Source: Rutidosis leptorrhynchoides
Lineage: Eukaryota > Streptophyta > Magnoliopsida > Asterales > Asteraceae
Direction: 5' to 3'
NCBI RefSeq assembly: GCF_046630445.1
Contig: NC_092340.1
Span: 17,896,001-17,960,000 of the forward strand
Length of the DNA: 64,000 nt
Shown: piece by piece, positions 42,175 through 54,020 of the stretch
Layout of the letters: each line of letters begins with the position of its first letter
Numbering within the stretch: position 1 is the stretch's first letter
Made by a program: the position numbers and the translations under genes
The notes under the pieces: model-generated
Database searches by the model: none
What the model was told of the DNA's origin: nothing
What the model saw: only the letters and a program-made list of their open reading frames with translations

Positions 42175-42242
42175 TAAATAATATTACGGAGTATATATAT
42201 ATTTGTGTATGTGTGTGATTTAAATCGAGCGAAAACACTGAA

Positions 42243-42249
42243 ATTTATA
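42243..42249 (-). promoter_or_regulatory. TATA box of the solo LTR
   Basis: The minus strand reads TATAAAT. It is 22 bp from the nearest palindrome, as in element A. Confidence 0.5.
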
Positions 42250-42271
42250 GATGTGGCCTGAAATCTGGAGT

Positions 42272-42317
42272 CATGCGACTCGCATGGAAATGGCCTTCTG
42301 GCCATGCGACTCGCATG
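42272..42317. promoter_or_regulatory. Twin palindrome module of the solo LTR
   Basis: Two identical copies of catgcgactcgcatg (42272-42286 and 42303-42317), 31 bp apart, each a 6-bp stem with loop act. The actcgc core is shared with the element D modules although the outer stem differs. Confidence 0.85.
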
Positions 42318-42915
42318 AGGACCAGGGACAGCTCACATTGTTTTGGCTCCTAGCTTGTCGACATAATATAAAATAAATATAAATATATAAATAATTAATA
42401 TAATTATTTATATATTATATTTTATTCTTGTGCATAGTAGACTAGATATTTTTGGTCCGTTGCGTCGGGCGTTTCTTCTTGACTCGGGTCCCGGTTCCGG
42501 ATTTTCAGACGTCCTTGCGTACTATTTTATATCGTGTACTTTGCGTTCCGCAACTTGTACTCTTGTCATTTTTAGACGTTCTTCATCAATAATTTGAACC
42601 TTTTTAATTGTATCTTGTACATTTGAGCATTTTGGACCTTTCCGTCTTCAATTCTTCGTTTTCGCCTTTTGTCTTCGCACTTATTAAATATAAACGAATA
42701 TTACTTGAATATGGAACAATTACAACTAAAATCCTGTCTTTCTTGGGAGATAATGCTATGAAATATATGTTCCTTTTTAGCCTTATCAATAGCCTTAAAT
42801 TATCCCTTAATTATATCACTCAAAGTGTATCTTAAACTTTCGAGTGTTTTGGTCATTTACTTCTATAAATCATCGTCTCGCTACTTGCTAAAATACATTT
42901 TTATAATAGCGTTTA

Positions 42916-43055
42916 CTGTAGCAAAGTGACTGTAGCAAAGTCAAATTTTACTGTAGCAATTCACTGTAGCAAAGTCAATTTCACTGTAGCAAATAGTGAT
43001 TTTCGAAAACACTGTAGCATTTTGAGTAATGTGGCAATTTGAAAACACTGTAACA
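42916..43055. repeat. Clustered actgtagcaaagt repeats in the solo LTR
   Basis: Six exact ctgtagca copies (from 42916, 42930, 42951, 42964, 42984 and 43012) and one variant ctgtaaca (43048), mostly preceded by a or ca, at irregular spacing of 13-36 bp. Their position upstream of the promoter (minus orientation) is compatible with a regulatory array. Confidence 0.8.
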
Positions 43056-43799
43056 AATTAGTGTTTAACTGGTTCATCTTAAACGCTTTAGTTAACTTAT
43101 CTAAATATCAATTGAATCAATAAACGAATGTTACTATCGTTTATTATATATATGTATATATCTTTTTAATATACATAAATCAGTTTTTAAATACACATTG
43201 GAAGTTATTTATAAATAAATTTTAATAATAAATATTTCAACTTATCATATACATTCAAATAGATATTTAAACCAATAAGTTTAATGTACGGTATCAAACA
43301 ATTAATACATTGTTACCTTTTCATGTTATAGTATATATGTATCTATTTACATATAATTGTTCGCGAATCGTCGAAAACAACCGAAGGGTATTTAAATATA
43401 TAAAAGTAATTCAAAAATTTTGAGATTCAGTTTTACAGACTTTGCTTATCGTGTCGGAAATGTTAATCATACAAAGCTTAAGTTTAAATTTAGTCGAAAT
43501 TTCTGGGTCATCACAGCCAAAAATGCATGAACTTGATTTAATTGATATGAATGCCATGTGGAACTTGTTTAATTGCTATAATGATTATTTTTGACATGTT
43601 TTAGAAGTTAAATGCTTAGGAATATTGTATACATTTTCATATAAGTTTATTGGTAAAAATATAGAATTGTTAGTATTATGAAAATGTGTATAAAGTTTAA
43701 TATGGTTTAAACATGTCATTGTAATTGTTTTGATTTATGATTTTGCTAACACTAATGCATATTTGGATGCACAAAAATTGTGTTTGATGTGTTTTACAG

Positions 43800-45157
43800 A
43801 CTGAAAGGGGTGAATCTTCATCCCAGGCTCGCAATGTTCCTCCTCCTGAGAATGCGGAACAACAGGATGTTAATGACCTTTATCGACAAAATGTACTGCA
43901 TCCAATCGTTTCATTTTCAAATATCAATGTACCAAATTTACACCCAAACTTGAGGTTTGACAGACTTTGGATAGACTATCCAAAATATCAGAGGAACTTG
44001 CACATCCTTCAGTCTAATGTTGTTGAGGTGCCTAGGATAATAGAATGGGATCCGTTAGAAGCAGTTGGATTAACCGAACCAATCATAGAATTACTTACAC
44101 AAAGGTATGGTAATTCTACTTTTAATGATTGGGTACGTTTATTCAACATATATAGGCCTGTATATAGAGAATGGTGTGTGGAGTTGTTATGTAGTATTGA
44201 AATAAATGATCGGGTATCTACTTTAACCGATCGAAGTTTTCTTAGATTTTATTAGGAGGTGAGATGCACCATATGTCCCTACTAGATATGGCTCAGGCTT
44301 TACGTATATATACGCCTGAGGAACTAGCATCTTATGATTGTCAAAGGTTGATAGTTAATGGTAGGAGGGTTGATGAAAATTTTCCTATGAACGAAATATG
44401 GAGTAGAATGACTAGCCATAACCGATTCAAAGGGGGATCTTACTCTTATCTTGATATTGATAGAGCTGAATTAAGAGTAATCCACAGGTTTTTAGCAAAC
44501 TCGATTACACAGCGAGGTAGAAGCAAAGAGAAGGTAAATGAACAAGATTTATTCTACCACATGTGTATTCGAGACCCACAGAGCGCTATAAGTATACCTT
44601 ATTGTGTGGGTTATTATCTATCGACTATGATTAGGGGTATGCGGCCTAATAGCATAATAGGAGGTGGTATCTTTGTTACATTAATTGCTGAACATCTCGG
44701 TGTGGATAGAAGTCGGGGGGGGGGGGGATTATTAATGGCAGAACCAGAACCCCGTGATAGGATAGATTTACGCGTGTATCATGGTGCTAAGGTTTTAAAG
44801 AAACGAAACAACGCTGCAGCACCATATGATGGCAGGCATCCACAGGTCGAGAGAGATCAACAGCAAGGTAATGCGGGAGGGGGTAATCAGATGACAGAAA
44901 TGCAACTTTTTATGGCTCATCATGAGTATGAAATGGCTAGACAACGAGCATTTCAAGATTGGCAGTATCATCAAAATCAAATCATAAGTCATCGTGCACA
45001 CATAAATGCAAACTACATTGCTACTCCAATGCCCGTATTTCCTCCCTGGACTATCCAGACCCGACCACCGTACCCTACATATGACTCAGCTCAAGCATTC
45101 TACAGCACATACGGCTATGAATGGGATCCCTACTGGCACCATCCTCATCAACCCTGA
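43800..45157 (+). pseudogene. Athila-type ORF in the env position of element D
   Basis: Opens directly after the predicted acceptor. The first part (to about 44254) has NLRFDRLWIDYPKYQRNL, IEWDPLEAVGLTEPIIELL and a WVRLFNIYRPVYREW block. One missing T near 44250 then shifts the frame into a stop. The rest (44264-45157) has MSLLDMAQALRIYTPEELAS, IWSRMTSHNRF, a RVIHRFLANSI block and a Pro/Tyr-rich tail. This resembles the ATHILA ORF family of plant Ty3 elements. I see no clear signal peptide or membrane segment, so an envelope role is not supported here. A 13-G run (44715-44727) encodes extra glycines and may be a slippage scar. Confidence 0.7.
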
Positions 45158-47218
45158 TTTTCTTTTATGCTTATTTTTATTTATTTGGTAACTTGTAATT
45201 TTATACTTTTAATATTTCTTTTAATACTATTATAGTTTTTATAATTTTCTAACTTTTATTATTAGATTTTTAATAATTTTTGAATGTGGGGTGATATACC
45301 CAACTTCAAAAATATGTTTATATATGTTTGTAGTTTATCTCATGTACAAAACAGGGTAAAACGGTGCATTTTCAAAGACTGGCATTAAGTTCAGCAAAAG
45401 CAACTAATTTTGACGACAAGATGCTAAATATATGTGAAATAACAACTGCATGAATGAACAAATGATGTGCACCATTTATCATTCAGCAAACAAACGCCAA
45501 TATGTTTGGAAACTTTGGTAAAATTTAATCATTTTTCTACGCTAATCACCCTCAATAATTTAAATTGTACTGATTTCTTGCAAATGAGGGCATTGCAAGA
45601 TCTTAAGTGTGGAAAGGGGTTAAATTCTTTCGAATTTTTAAAATTTTTTACTTATACACTTGGTTACCATTAAAAATACTAGTAACGCAGTAGTTGTATT
45701 AGAATCTAGTGCTCTCTGATAATAAAGAACAACCCTAGTCTTATATACCGACTACCCAATTCTAGTAAAAATTTTCAAAATTTTCAAATAAATGAATTCA
45801 AAATCATGTTTATACATATTTATGAACGATAAAACTAGGTGTTAACACCGAAATTATTGTTACCTCGGAAAGGACATAAATTGAGAAACAACCCAAAATG
45901 TTAGAATTCATTTAAAACGGGATAGAGGACAATAAAAAGGCAAAGAAAGGAAAATAAAAGCCAAGTGTGGGAAAAATTTACCAAGTTATTTAGAACATAT
46001 ATCACATATTTTTGTACAAATTATTGAAAATACTTTTGTTTTGGACGATATTTATCAGTTTTACCCAGTTTATTGTAATTTAAAAGGAAGTAAAGTCTTC
46101 CGAAAAAGACACACGCTTCTTGATTTAGGTCAGGAAGTTGTCATCCAAACCAGTTGTAGAGTCTACGAAAAACCTTGAAAAGTTTTCTCGAAAATCAGCT
46201 GGAAATCCACGGACCTCAGCATCAAGTAGGGTCGCCAAGTGGTCAGACTTATCCTAACCATGAAAGAATCTGTCTCGTACAATGGGGGGCACCATGCAAA
46301 TTAGCTTATAAGACTAATGAATCAGATCCCCAGAAAGGATAATCTCCTTAAAGATTAAAAATCAGCTTTTAAGCCAGATATTACTCAATCCATGAGATTG
46401 ACCTTAAAGATTGAGAATTACAAACTCATGGAATTCGATGATATCTAAACTCGAGCTTGAACGAGAAAATATTTTGATCAAATTAAAACCGATTTGTTTT
46501 CTGAAAACCCATTTTCAATGCGTTCATTACCATTGAACGTAAAATCCTAAGAATTCACCGAAATTCATTAGGTCATCTGAACCAAATCGGGTGTCAACCG
46601 TAAGAACGGTGTTGCATAGCATGGTCGAAGATAGGACCTTGTGCCAGACTGAAAAATTATAGGGTGATCTTTACTATTTCTCCTACAAAGGATAATAATT
46701 GCGTCCGACACGTTATAAACCATAATCAAAAGCATGTCACGGGACATTGCCTTAACAGTTGCTTGTTCAACGCTTTCCTTTACAACCGGAAGGTAGTTTA
46801 TCGAAAGGTAATATACGGAGCAAGTATACTGGACGTGTTACTTTCCCAATACAAGGTTAGCAAGTGGGTGACACAAAATCGCAAGTTTTGAGCTAAAATT
46901 TTCAAATCTGAAACCTACAAAACTCACAAAAACATTTTGCAAACACCGGTGAAGGGTTATTCCGGAAAACTTATCTAGGGTAAAAGCTAGATTGAATTTT
47001 CAAAAGATCAAATGTTTTCATAAAGATCCAATTTCCTAAAGGATCTAAATTTTCATAGTCATGTGGGACTGTAAACCACATCGTTACAATCATTGTTCAT
47101 ACCGCCGTATTGAAATCACTGATGTACAAAGTGTGAAGAATAAAGAAGTGATTCTAGTATGTTTGTATTCAAGTACTATATTGCTTGAGGATAAGCAACG
47201 CTCAAGTGTGGGAATATT
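45158..47218 (+). other. Element D 3' non-coding region
   Basis: About 2 kb with no sustained frame. Contains the fifth actaggt...accgaaat copy (45834-45864) and three aagtgtgg motifs (about 45604, 45963 and 47203). The last lies just before the 3' LTR and is the likely polypurine tract region (gtgtgggaatatt). Confidence 0.6.
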
Positions 47219-47634
47219 TGATAATGCTAAAAACGAACATATATTTCATAGCATTATCCCTCAAGAAAGACAAGCTTTTAGTTGCAATTGTCCTATTTAC
47301 AAGTGATATTCGTTTAAATTATAAAAGGTGAAGACAAAAGGCAGATTCGACGAATTGAAGAAGCAAACGACCAAAAAGCTAAAAAGTACAAAGTACAATC
47401 AAAGAGGTTCAAATTATTGATGAGGAACGTCTAAAAATTATAAGAGTACGAGCCGCAAAACGCAAAGTACAAGATATTAAATTATACGCAAGGACGTTCG
47501 AAAATCCGGAACCGGGACCAAAGTCAACTCTCAACGCACGACGCAACGGACCAAAAATTACAAGTCAACTGTGCACAAGAATATAATATAATATATAATT
47601 AATTATATATATTAATTAAAAGCCGCCCACAGAC

Positions 47635-47682
47635 CTCCGCACTCGCGGAGTTAAGAAGAACAAAAGCTCAGCACTCGCGGAG
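47635..47682. promoter_or_regulatory. Twin palindrome module, element D 3' LTR
   Basis: ctccgcactcgcggag (47635-47650) and ctcagcactcgcggag (47667-47682, one stem mismatch), 32 bp apart. The second ends 21 bp before the TATA box. Confidence 0.85.
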
Positions 47683-47703
47683 CTGCACAGTAAAATGTGG
47701 GCC

Positions 47704-47710
47704 TATAAAA
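47704..47710 (+). promoter_or_regulatory. TATA box of element D 3' LTR
   Basis: tataaaa in the context ggcctataaaagc; the 5' LTR has tacaaaag here, so its promoter is probably weakened. Confidence 0.6.
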
Positions 47711-47764
47711 GCTATCGAATTCTGCACGAAAAACACATCTTTTTCTTTTCCTTACTCTTACTCT

Positions 47765-47875
<111 letters not shown>

Positions 47876-48364
47876 AATTTTAATTTTAATCTAAGATTAA
47901 TAATAATAAGGTTATGTTAGCGAATGTTTTAAGTTTGTAAGTCGAAATTCTGTCCGTGTAACGCTACGCTATTATTAATCATTGTAAGTTATGTTCAACC
48001 TTTTTAAATTAATGTCTCGTAGCTAAGTTATTATTATACTTATTTAATGCCGAAGTAATCGTGATGTTGGGCTAAGTATTAAAATTGGGTAATTGGGCTT
48101 TGGACCATAATTGGGTTTGGATAAAAGAACGACACTTGTGGAAATTAGACTATGGGCTATTAATGGGTTTATATTAACTTAACGATACCTCGTTAATTTA
48201 ATATAAAGGTTATAATTTGACGTATCTATAAATAACCACATACGCTTAATCGGGTACGGTGGACGGGATATCTATAAATACCAATAATTGTTCATTTTAC
48301 CGGACACGGAACTGGATTAATAGTTAATGGATTAGTTGAAACTGGGGTGGATTACATTCAAGGG

Positions 48365-50491
48365 TGTAACGTCCTCCCAATAGGGTCTGGAAGGAACGTC
48401 ACTAATATCAAAGCATACCAACATATTATAATAAACGAGAACAATACTAAATGATGAATTTAACTTTAATGAGTACGCAGCGGAAAATGAAATATCGTTA
48501 CAATGACAGGAATAACAATATCGTAAATGTTCACATGCAAAAGTAATAAATGCGATATCTCTTGATCCTATGTCCAAATAGCATCACATAAGCAGTAAGT
48601 ATAAGAGCTTGAATCAAACAGTACCTGAGACAAAACATGCTAAAGTGTCAACCAAAAAGGTTGAGTGAAGTTCATAGGTTTAACAAAAAGTTTGTCGTTG
48701 TTTTAGACCACAAGATTTAGTTTGTAAAGTTGATCTCCCGCGGGATCAAAAAGTTATGCCAATGCGTGATATTTAGACTAAACGTTCAAGTTTGCCCCAT
48801 GACAAGTTGTGTCTGTCCTTGTCGGTTTAATTTCATTATTAAGTAATACAATGACTTGGTCAAATGTATCAGGGACGTTACTCCCGATAGGCCTACCCCC
48901 AATAATTAAGCATGCCGCAGCAATTAAAAATATCACTGTAGGGACTTAGTCGGACATAGCCGGGTATAGCATAGTTTAACAGTTTGGTACTTGTGTCTAA
49001 AGTGTAAAAAGTAAAAACAGCATGTGTCTCACCCCAAGTAAAAGTAAGTAAGTTTGCTAGCAATTAAAGAGGGGCTATGAATTCACCTTAGTAAGTAGAG
49101 AGAGTGTTATTCCTCGGAATAAAGAGTTGAACGAGTGAGCAGGAAAGTCAACCTATTGACATTTAAGAGTAGTTAAGTGTTTTGCCCATGTTTAAGTTTA
49201 AGTATGTGTTTAAGTATAGTTTGTTTTACTAAGTTTCTATTCCTAGTAAGTTACTATTTTTATAAAGTTTCCATTTTTAGAAAGTTTCTTATTTTACTAA
49301 GTTTCTATGACTAGAGAGTTTCTACTTTTATCAGTGTTTTCCATTTTAGAATACTTGTCGTATTAGATAAGCTTCCAATCACCTCTTTTCCTTCGAATGG
49401 CTAATTTAGATCTAGGGGCTTGAGCCATAGGACCCTTTAAATCGGAAATCCAAACCCTCTGCCTAGAATCTCATAGAAACCATTCGTCAAGAAAGTTCGA
49501 AGATCTATACATCTCTAATACATATCCCAAAATGTTTTTATGTTACAATATAAGTAGTAGGTTATAGGTGCTAGTAATAGTAATAGTGTATACATGTTAT
49601 TTATTTTATTTTTAATTGCATATAATTTATAACATTATTTACATATTTCGGTAAAAATAATAATCGAAGTAAAAAGTAAAAAGTAAAAAAGTAAAAAGTG
49701 AAAAGTAAAAAAAATAAAAAGTAAGAAAAGAATACTTACTAGTAGTAATTCTTCAAAGAGAGAATGAGAGAAATTTTGGTGTGAGTTTGAATGAGAAATG
49801 AGGGGTATTTATACTTGAAAAAATTAGGTAAAAAGAATAAAATAATTAAAAGAAAAAGAAATATTTAATTCTTAATGAGATTTTAAAATTAAAAAGTATT
49901 AAATGTTAGGTCATGTGATAATGCACAAAATAAAATAATAAAAGTAGTTTTTCCATTAAAATTTTTAATTAAAAAGTAATTTATTTATTTACTTATTTAT
50001 TTATTTATTTTTTATTTATTTTAAGGATTTTTTTATGTAAATAAACAAATTTATTTAATGTTTTTCCAAGAATATTTGTCAATAATATTTTTTTTTGTTT
50101 TATTTAATTAATAAATACAAATTTTGCATAAAAATAATAAATAATTCGGTATTTTGTATTTTTAATAATAATTATGATTTTAATTATTAAACTATAGTTT
50201 TAGTAAGTTTGTAAATATTATTACATTTATATATAATTTGATTTATTATATAGTTAAATATATAATACATTAACTAAATAATAAAAGTGATACAAAGTTT
50301 ATATACTTAGTTAAATTATGTCAAATTATATAAATTAATAATAAATTATTTATTTAAGCGTACATTGTTGACTAAAAATTACTATTCGGTCAATATTTAA
50401 TTGTATATAACAACCCTTAATGCATATAGTCAGACATATAACCCTAGGGTTAATTCAGTAATTTAGAAGTCGAAAAGTGAGGGTTGTTACA
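48365..50491 (-). repeat. Element E 3' LTR (left copy)
   Basis: 2127 bp. Contains a TATA motif (minus strand, at about 49808-49813) and an aaaagt-type short repeat (49670-49735). No coding. Confidence 0.93.
49670..49735. repeat. aaaagt short tandem repeat, element E left LTR
   Basis: Imperfect aagtaaaaagt units; same array at 56279-56345 in the other LTR. Confidence 0.8.
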
Positions 50492-50529
50492 GTACCTCCC
50501 CGTTAATAAAAACTTCGTCCCGAAGTTTT
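50492..50529 (-). promoter_or_regulatory. Element E polypurine tract and adjoining hairpin
   Basis: The minus strand reads ttaacggggaggtac directly before the LTR. Beside it a 9-bp stem (50509-50517 with 50521-50529, loop tcc) matches the hairpin in C and B but with a C:G pair where they have T:A. Confidence 0.65.
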
Positions 50530-53064
50530 AGGTAGACTTCTCGGATGCATCAGCGGTTGAGAAGAGATGTGGATATTTCTATTTCATTTGGTCTTCACGT
50601 TCCCAGGTATGTTCGGGGCCTTGCGTGTTTTCCAAAGGATAGAATATTGTTTTGTTTCAAGCGTTTAAGTCATACAAACCATAATCTCTATAGGTTCTTC
50701 TACGAAGTGCATTTTATCATTAATGCAGAGATCATTCAAAATGATGATGTTATGCAAGTCATTTCAGTAAATTGGATACATGAAATGTGTTATGAATAAT
50801 ATTGAGCTCATTTAAAACCTTGAGCGTTTATGCTGCAATATTAGACAGACAAAACAGAGAGGAGTTCATGAAAATCATAGTCATGAAATTTGATAGAGAT
50901 CGTCATTCTTTATAACAAGAATGATGAATTAGAGTTTTATTGACATTAAATAATATGGATAAAGTAATTCGATTATAGAAAGAGTATAAACGAAGCTATC
51001 GTAAAAGAGTAAATGAGAAAATTAAATGTTTGCCTTAACTTTTGACGTAGTTACGATTGATTTCCGGATTTCAAGGAATTAAAGAAATCTTCGAAATCTT
51101 TATAAGATTTGATTTTCCGGTAATTACAGAAATTAGGATTTTCTTTAATTAAAGGCGGTGAATTGCCTCGATTGCCGTGTCTGGAATTTTTGCTATAAAT
51201 TAGCTTCTTCCGTTTCATTATCTTCACCACTTATATACTTTCTTTCTCAATTCATACTTCCAAAAGTTTTGTTAATATGCTCAATCCAGTTCTTCTCTTT
51301 GACATTATATTGGTTATCGCCACAATCATCCTTCTTTTCCAACTCCCACCAGAGGAGTCTGTTTACTTCTACTATGCTCTAGAATTTATTGTGTTTTTAG
51401 CTCTCCCGTGTCATTATATTGCTATACGCATTGATATACACGGTTTGTAATTTCAGTGTTGTTATCGGGATTTATATTTTCCCTTATATGTCGAAGCTTC
51501 ATGCTTTTGTAAAGCAAGTAACGGTCCAGAATTCGTAGGTATGAAGTTTCGAATGATCATGATATTCAAAGCAAAAGGAAAGGTAATAGCACGATTTGAT
51601 TTGTCATATTACCAGAATATCCGGAAAAGACCGAATTATCAAGAAAAATATTTTCTTGATATGTTTAGAGTTTAAATAGATAAGAGTCGTGTAACATGGC
51701 AAATGATGATTATAAAGTCTATGAATCATCATCTTCCATTAAAAATTTAGCATGACTTACTGTAATATAATCACGTTGGCCTGACGTCATTATATTATAC
51801 TAACTCATGCTTCAATTCCTAACACTACTTCAAATCATTCATAATTTAAACTTGAACTTTACAGAATATAGAAACTAAAACAGTTTCCTTTATGATGTGA
51901 TAAAGATATCGCAAAGAGATAATTAATTGCTGACAAGAATCGTTATAAAGATATCTTCAGAAATATAGAGGATATTTATAACGAAAGATACAGTGATATC
52001 TCAGAATTTCTAAGTTCCAATGACGAGGAAAATTCTTTTGTTTCCTCTGCATTTAATGCTACCATATCTGAATCATTGGTTATCAATCCGAGATGGTTTC
52101 AAGAAATTTTATTTTTTTAGATGATTAAACGCTGATTGTAATCATCAACGGACCTAATGGTTAACGAATAGGCGTTATTGATGATAATTTCGGTGGTTTG
52201 ATGTGATAATTCATCATAGAATACGAATGAATATAATTCATGAATGTAGTGATCTTTAGGAAGATAACACCTGCTAAAGCTTTACTTGAATTCTGGTATG
52301 TTAATTTCAGAATGTGTAATTAAATTTGTATGAAAATGATTGTGTATCACAGTGAAGGCAGTGAGTATAATTAATGATTTATGAATCGAAATTGAAGAAT
52401 GTACAGTGTATTTATGTGAGATGTAAATATTTCTCGGGTATTACCTACCCGTTAAAATATTTTCACAATTAACAGTTTTTACAATCTTTATGAAGATATA
52501 CGTTCATATATGTATTCTTCAGATATAATCATGGATTTAATGAGTTAATATATATTAAACTCATTTGATTTGCGGTTTGGAACGAGAGTAAATAATCTCC
52601 AAAATCTTAGAGATTTCATAATTGTTGCGAAATATTTCGCTAATGAAGTTATGAATCAATACATTCATAGTTATACTTGATTTATTATGAAATGGAGTTT
52701 ATTGTGCTGAAGCAGTGATTAACAATTGTTAAGTCATTAGCGAAGGGTGTACATCATAGCATATTAGTGATATGAATTAACCAAGTAGTACATACTAGTT
52801 GAGATTCTCACTTAATTGCTTAGTACGACAAGATTTATTATTGTTCCAAATCATATATATATAAGGTATACATATATAATTCTTCACGAAGAATGAGTCA
52901 ATACATCTTAACTCTTTATTGCGAATATTCCTTGGTATCTATGGGGCGTATCATGTTGATGTTTGAGGTACTGAGTGTGTTGTTGAGGCAGGGGATGCGA
53001 ATGTTGTTGTTGATGAAGCTGATGCTGTTAGTGGTGATGTTGATGGTACTGGTGGTGATGCTGG
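50530..53064 (-). other. Element E internal region 3' of gag
   Basis: Non-coding and homologous by eye to C (7693-10829). The shared cttgatatgttcagag-like and tgacttactgtaatataatc blocks lie near 51650 and 51750. No ORF recognised. Confidence 0.55.
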
Positions 53065-53466
53065 TTATGCTGCTGGTGCTGGTGCTGGTGTTCGTAGGTT
53101 TCGCACCAGATTTTCCAGAGCCACTACTCGAGCGCGAAGCTCGTTGACTTCTTTTATTATTCCGGGATGATTGTTGGTTGGAACAAGGGGGTGAATAAGA
53201 TCTAGAATCTTCGATATTATATATTCGTGACGGGATACCCTGGAAAGAAGAGAGAAAATGGTGTTTCGGACTGGTTCTCCGGTAAGCGCTTCAGGTTCTT
53301 CGCCAAGAGGTGAATTCGGTTGGTGGAAGGGATCACCTTCTTCTTGTCTCCATTGATTGAGTCGGCTACGAACCCATCCCCAATTCATCCAGATTAGATG
53401 ATGGCTGATTGGTTCGTTTGTTCCGGTTACGCTGCCGTGGGAGCTTGAAGAGTTTGAGAAATTCAT
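53065..53466 (-). CDS. gag-like ORF of element E (133 aa)
   Basis: Intact ATG to stop. Ser-rich head (MNFSNSSSSHGSVTG), then WMNWGWVRSRLNQWRQEEGD, TIFSLLSRVSRHEYI and IIKEVNELRARVVALENLV, ending in a Pro/Ala tail. Co-linear with the 131-aa ORF of element A, with mainly conservative changes, so both likely descend from a translated protein. The LTRs of A and E differ strongly, so this unit is shared between different LTR families. A Gag-type role is inferred. Confidence 0.7.
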   Translation of the reverse strand: MNFSNSSSSHGSVTGTNEPISHHLIWMNWGWVRSRLNQWRQEEGDPFHQPNSPLGEEPEALTGEPVRNTIFSLLSRVSRHEYIISKILDLIHPLVPTNNHPGIIKEVNELRARVVALENLVRNLRTPAPAPAA

Positions 53467-54020
53467 ATTATATGTTTAGAATAGGGTTTGATATGAAATG
53501 GGTATTGAATACCGAATGATATATTCGTCTCCTTGAATACATATTTATAGCAAAAAGATTTCCGTAATTTACGAAGGAAATTTAGGATAAGTGGTAGACA
53601 AAGTTTATAGACATGATAATATATGATAAGATATGATGTGTCATCCATTTATGTAATAATGGTGGTATGACGTGTTGAGATTTGTAACCAGATATTGATT
53701 AAAGAATTTCAATTCGTATACTGTGATAACCCAATAATATTTTCCGGTTCGCAAACCGATGCATAAAGGCATAAGATACGTGAGTGTTTGAAGTAGTAGC
53801 AGGAGCTTGTGGACGAACCGTTATCTTCAATAACATATAGAAGTTTGATAAACTTGATAGGTCATAAGTTTGAAAAAAAAAATTAAGTGGAATAAAGATG
53901 AATATGATATAAACGAAACACTTTATTTTATTAAGAACAAGGCTTTAAACAAGCCTTCTTATTACACGATTCGAGGATAGAAATAGTTTAAGGCCTAGCC
54001 TTTGCATAGATAGAAAATAA
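53467..54020 (-). other. Element E spacer between the coiled-coil frame and gag-like ORF
   Basis: AT-rich, no supported ORF; the part next to the gag-like ORF resembles the leaders of A to C. Confidence 0.45.

Larger units (their letters stand above)
40941..43515 (-). mobile_element. Solo LTR inserted in the intron of element D
   Basis: 2575 bp, tgtgacgatcgctcc...gggtcatcaca, flanked by the perfect 5-bp duplication gccaa (40936-40940 and 43516-43520). There is no internal region or second LTR, as expected after recombination between two LTRs. The end gtttaaatttagtcgaaatt resembles the LTR ends of A and C, giving minus orientation. It includes a TATA box, twin palindromes, a 91-bp tandem duplication and an actgtagca repeat cluster. 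Confidence 0.92.
39448..43799 (+). other. Probable intron of element D, now carrying a solo LTR
   Basis: A near-perfect plant 5' splice site CAG|GTAAGT (GT at 39448-39449) and a pyrimidine-rich acceptor ttttacag (AG at 43798-43799) frame a non-coding AT-rich region. Without the solo LTR it is about 1.77 kb. Spliced env-position ORFs are known in some plant Ty3 elements, so this is plausible, but it is predicted from motifs only. It also carries a twin-palindrome pair (40350-40394) and four copies of a degenerate actaggt...accgaaat motif. Confidence 0.5.

Noticed and set aside
42916..43055. CRISPR-like array
   Set aside because: Repeats are only 8-14 bp with irregular spacing inside a plant LTR; no CRISPR structure.
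46664..47306. ORFs of 75-81 aa just before and into the 3' LTR of element D
   Set aside because: One runs into the LTR border and neither has recognisable motifs or a partner elsewhere; treated as chance.
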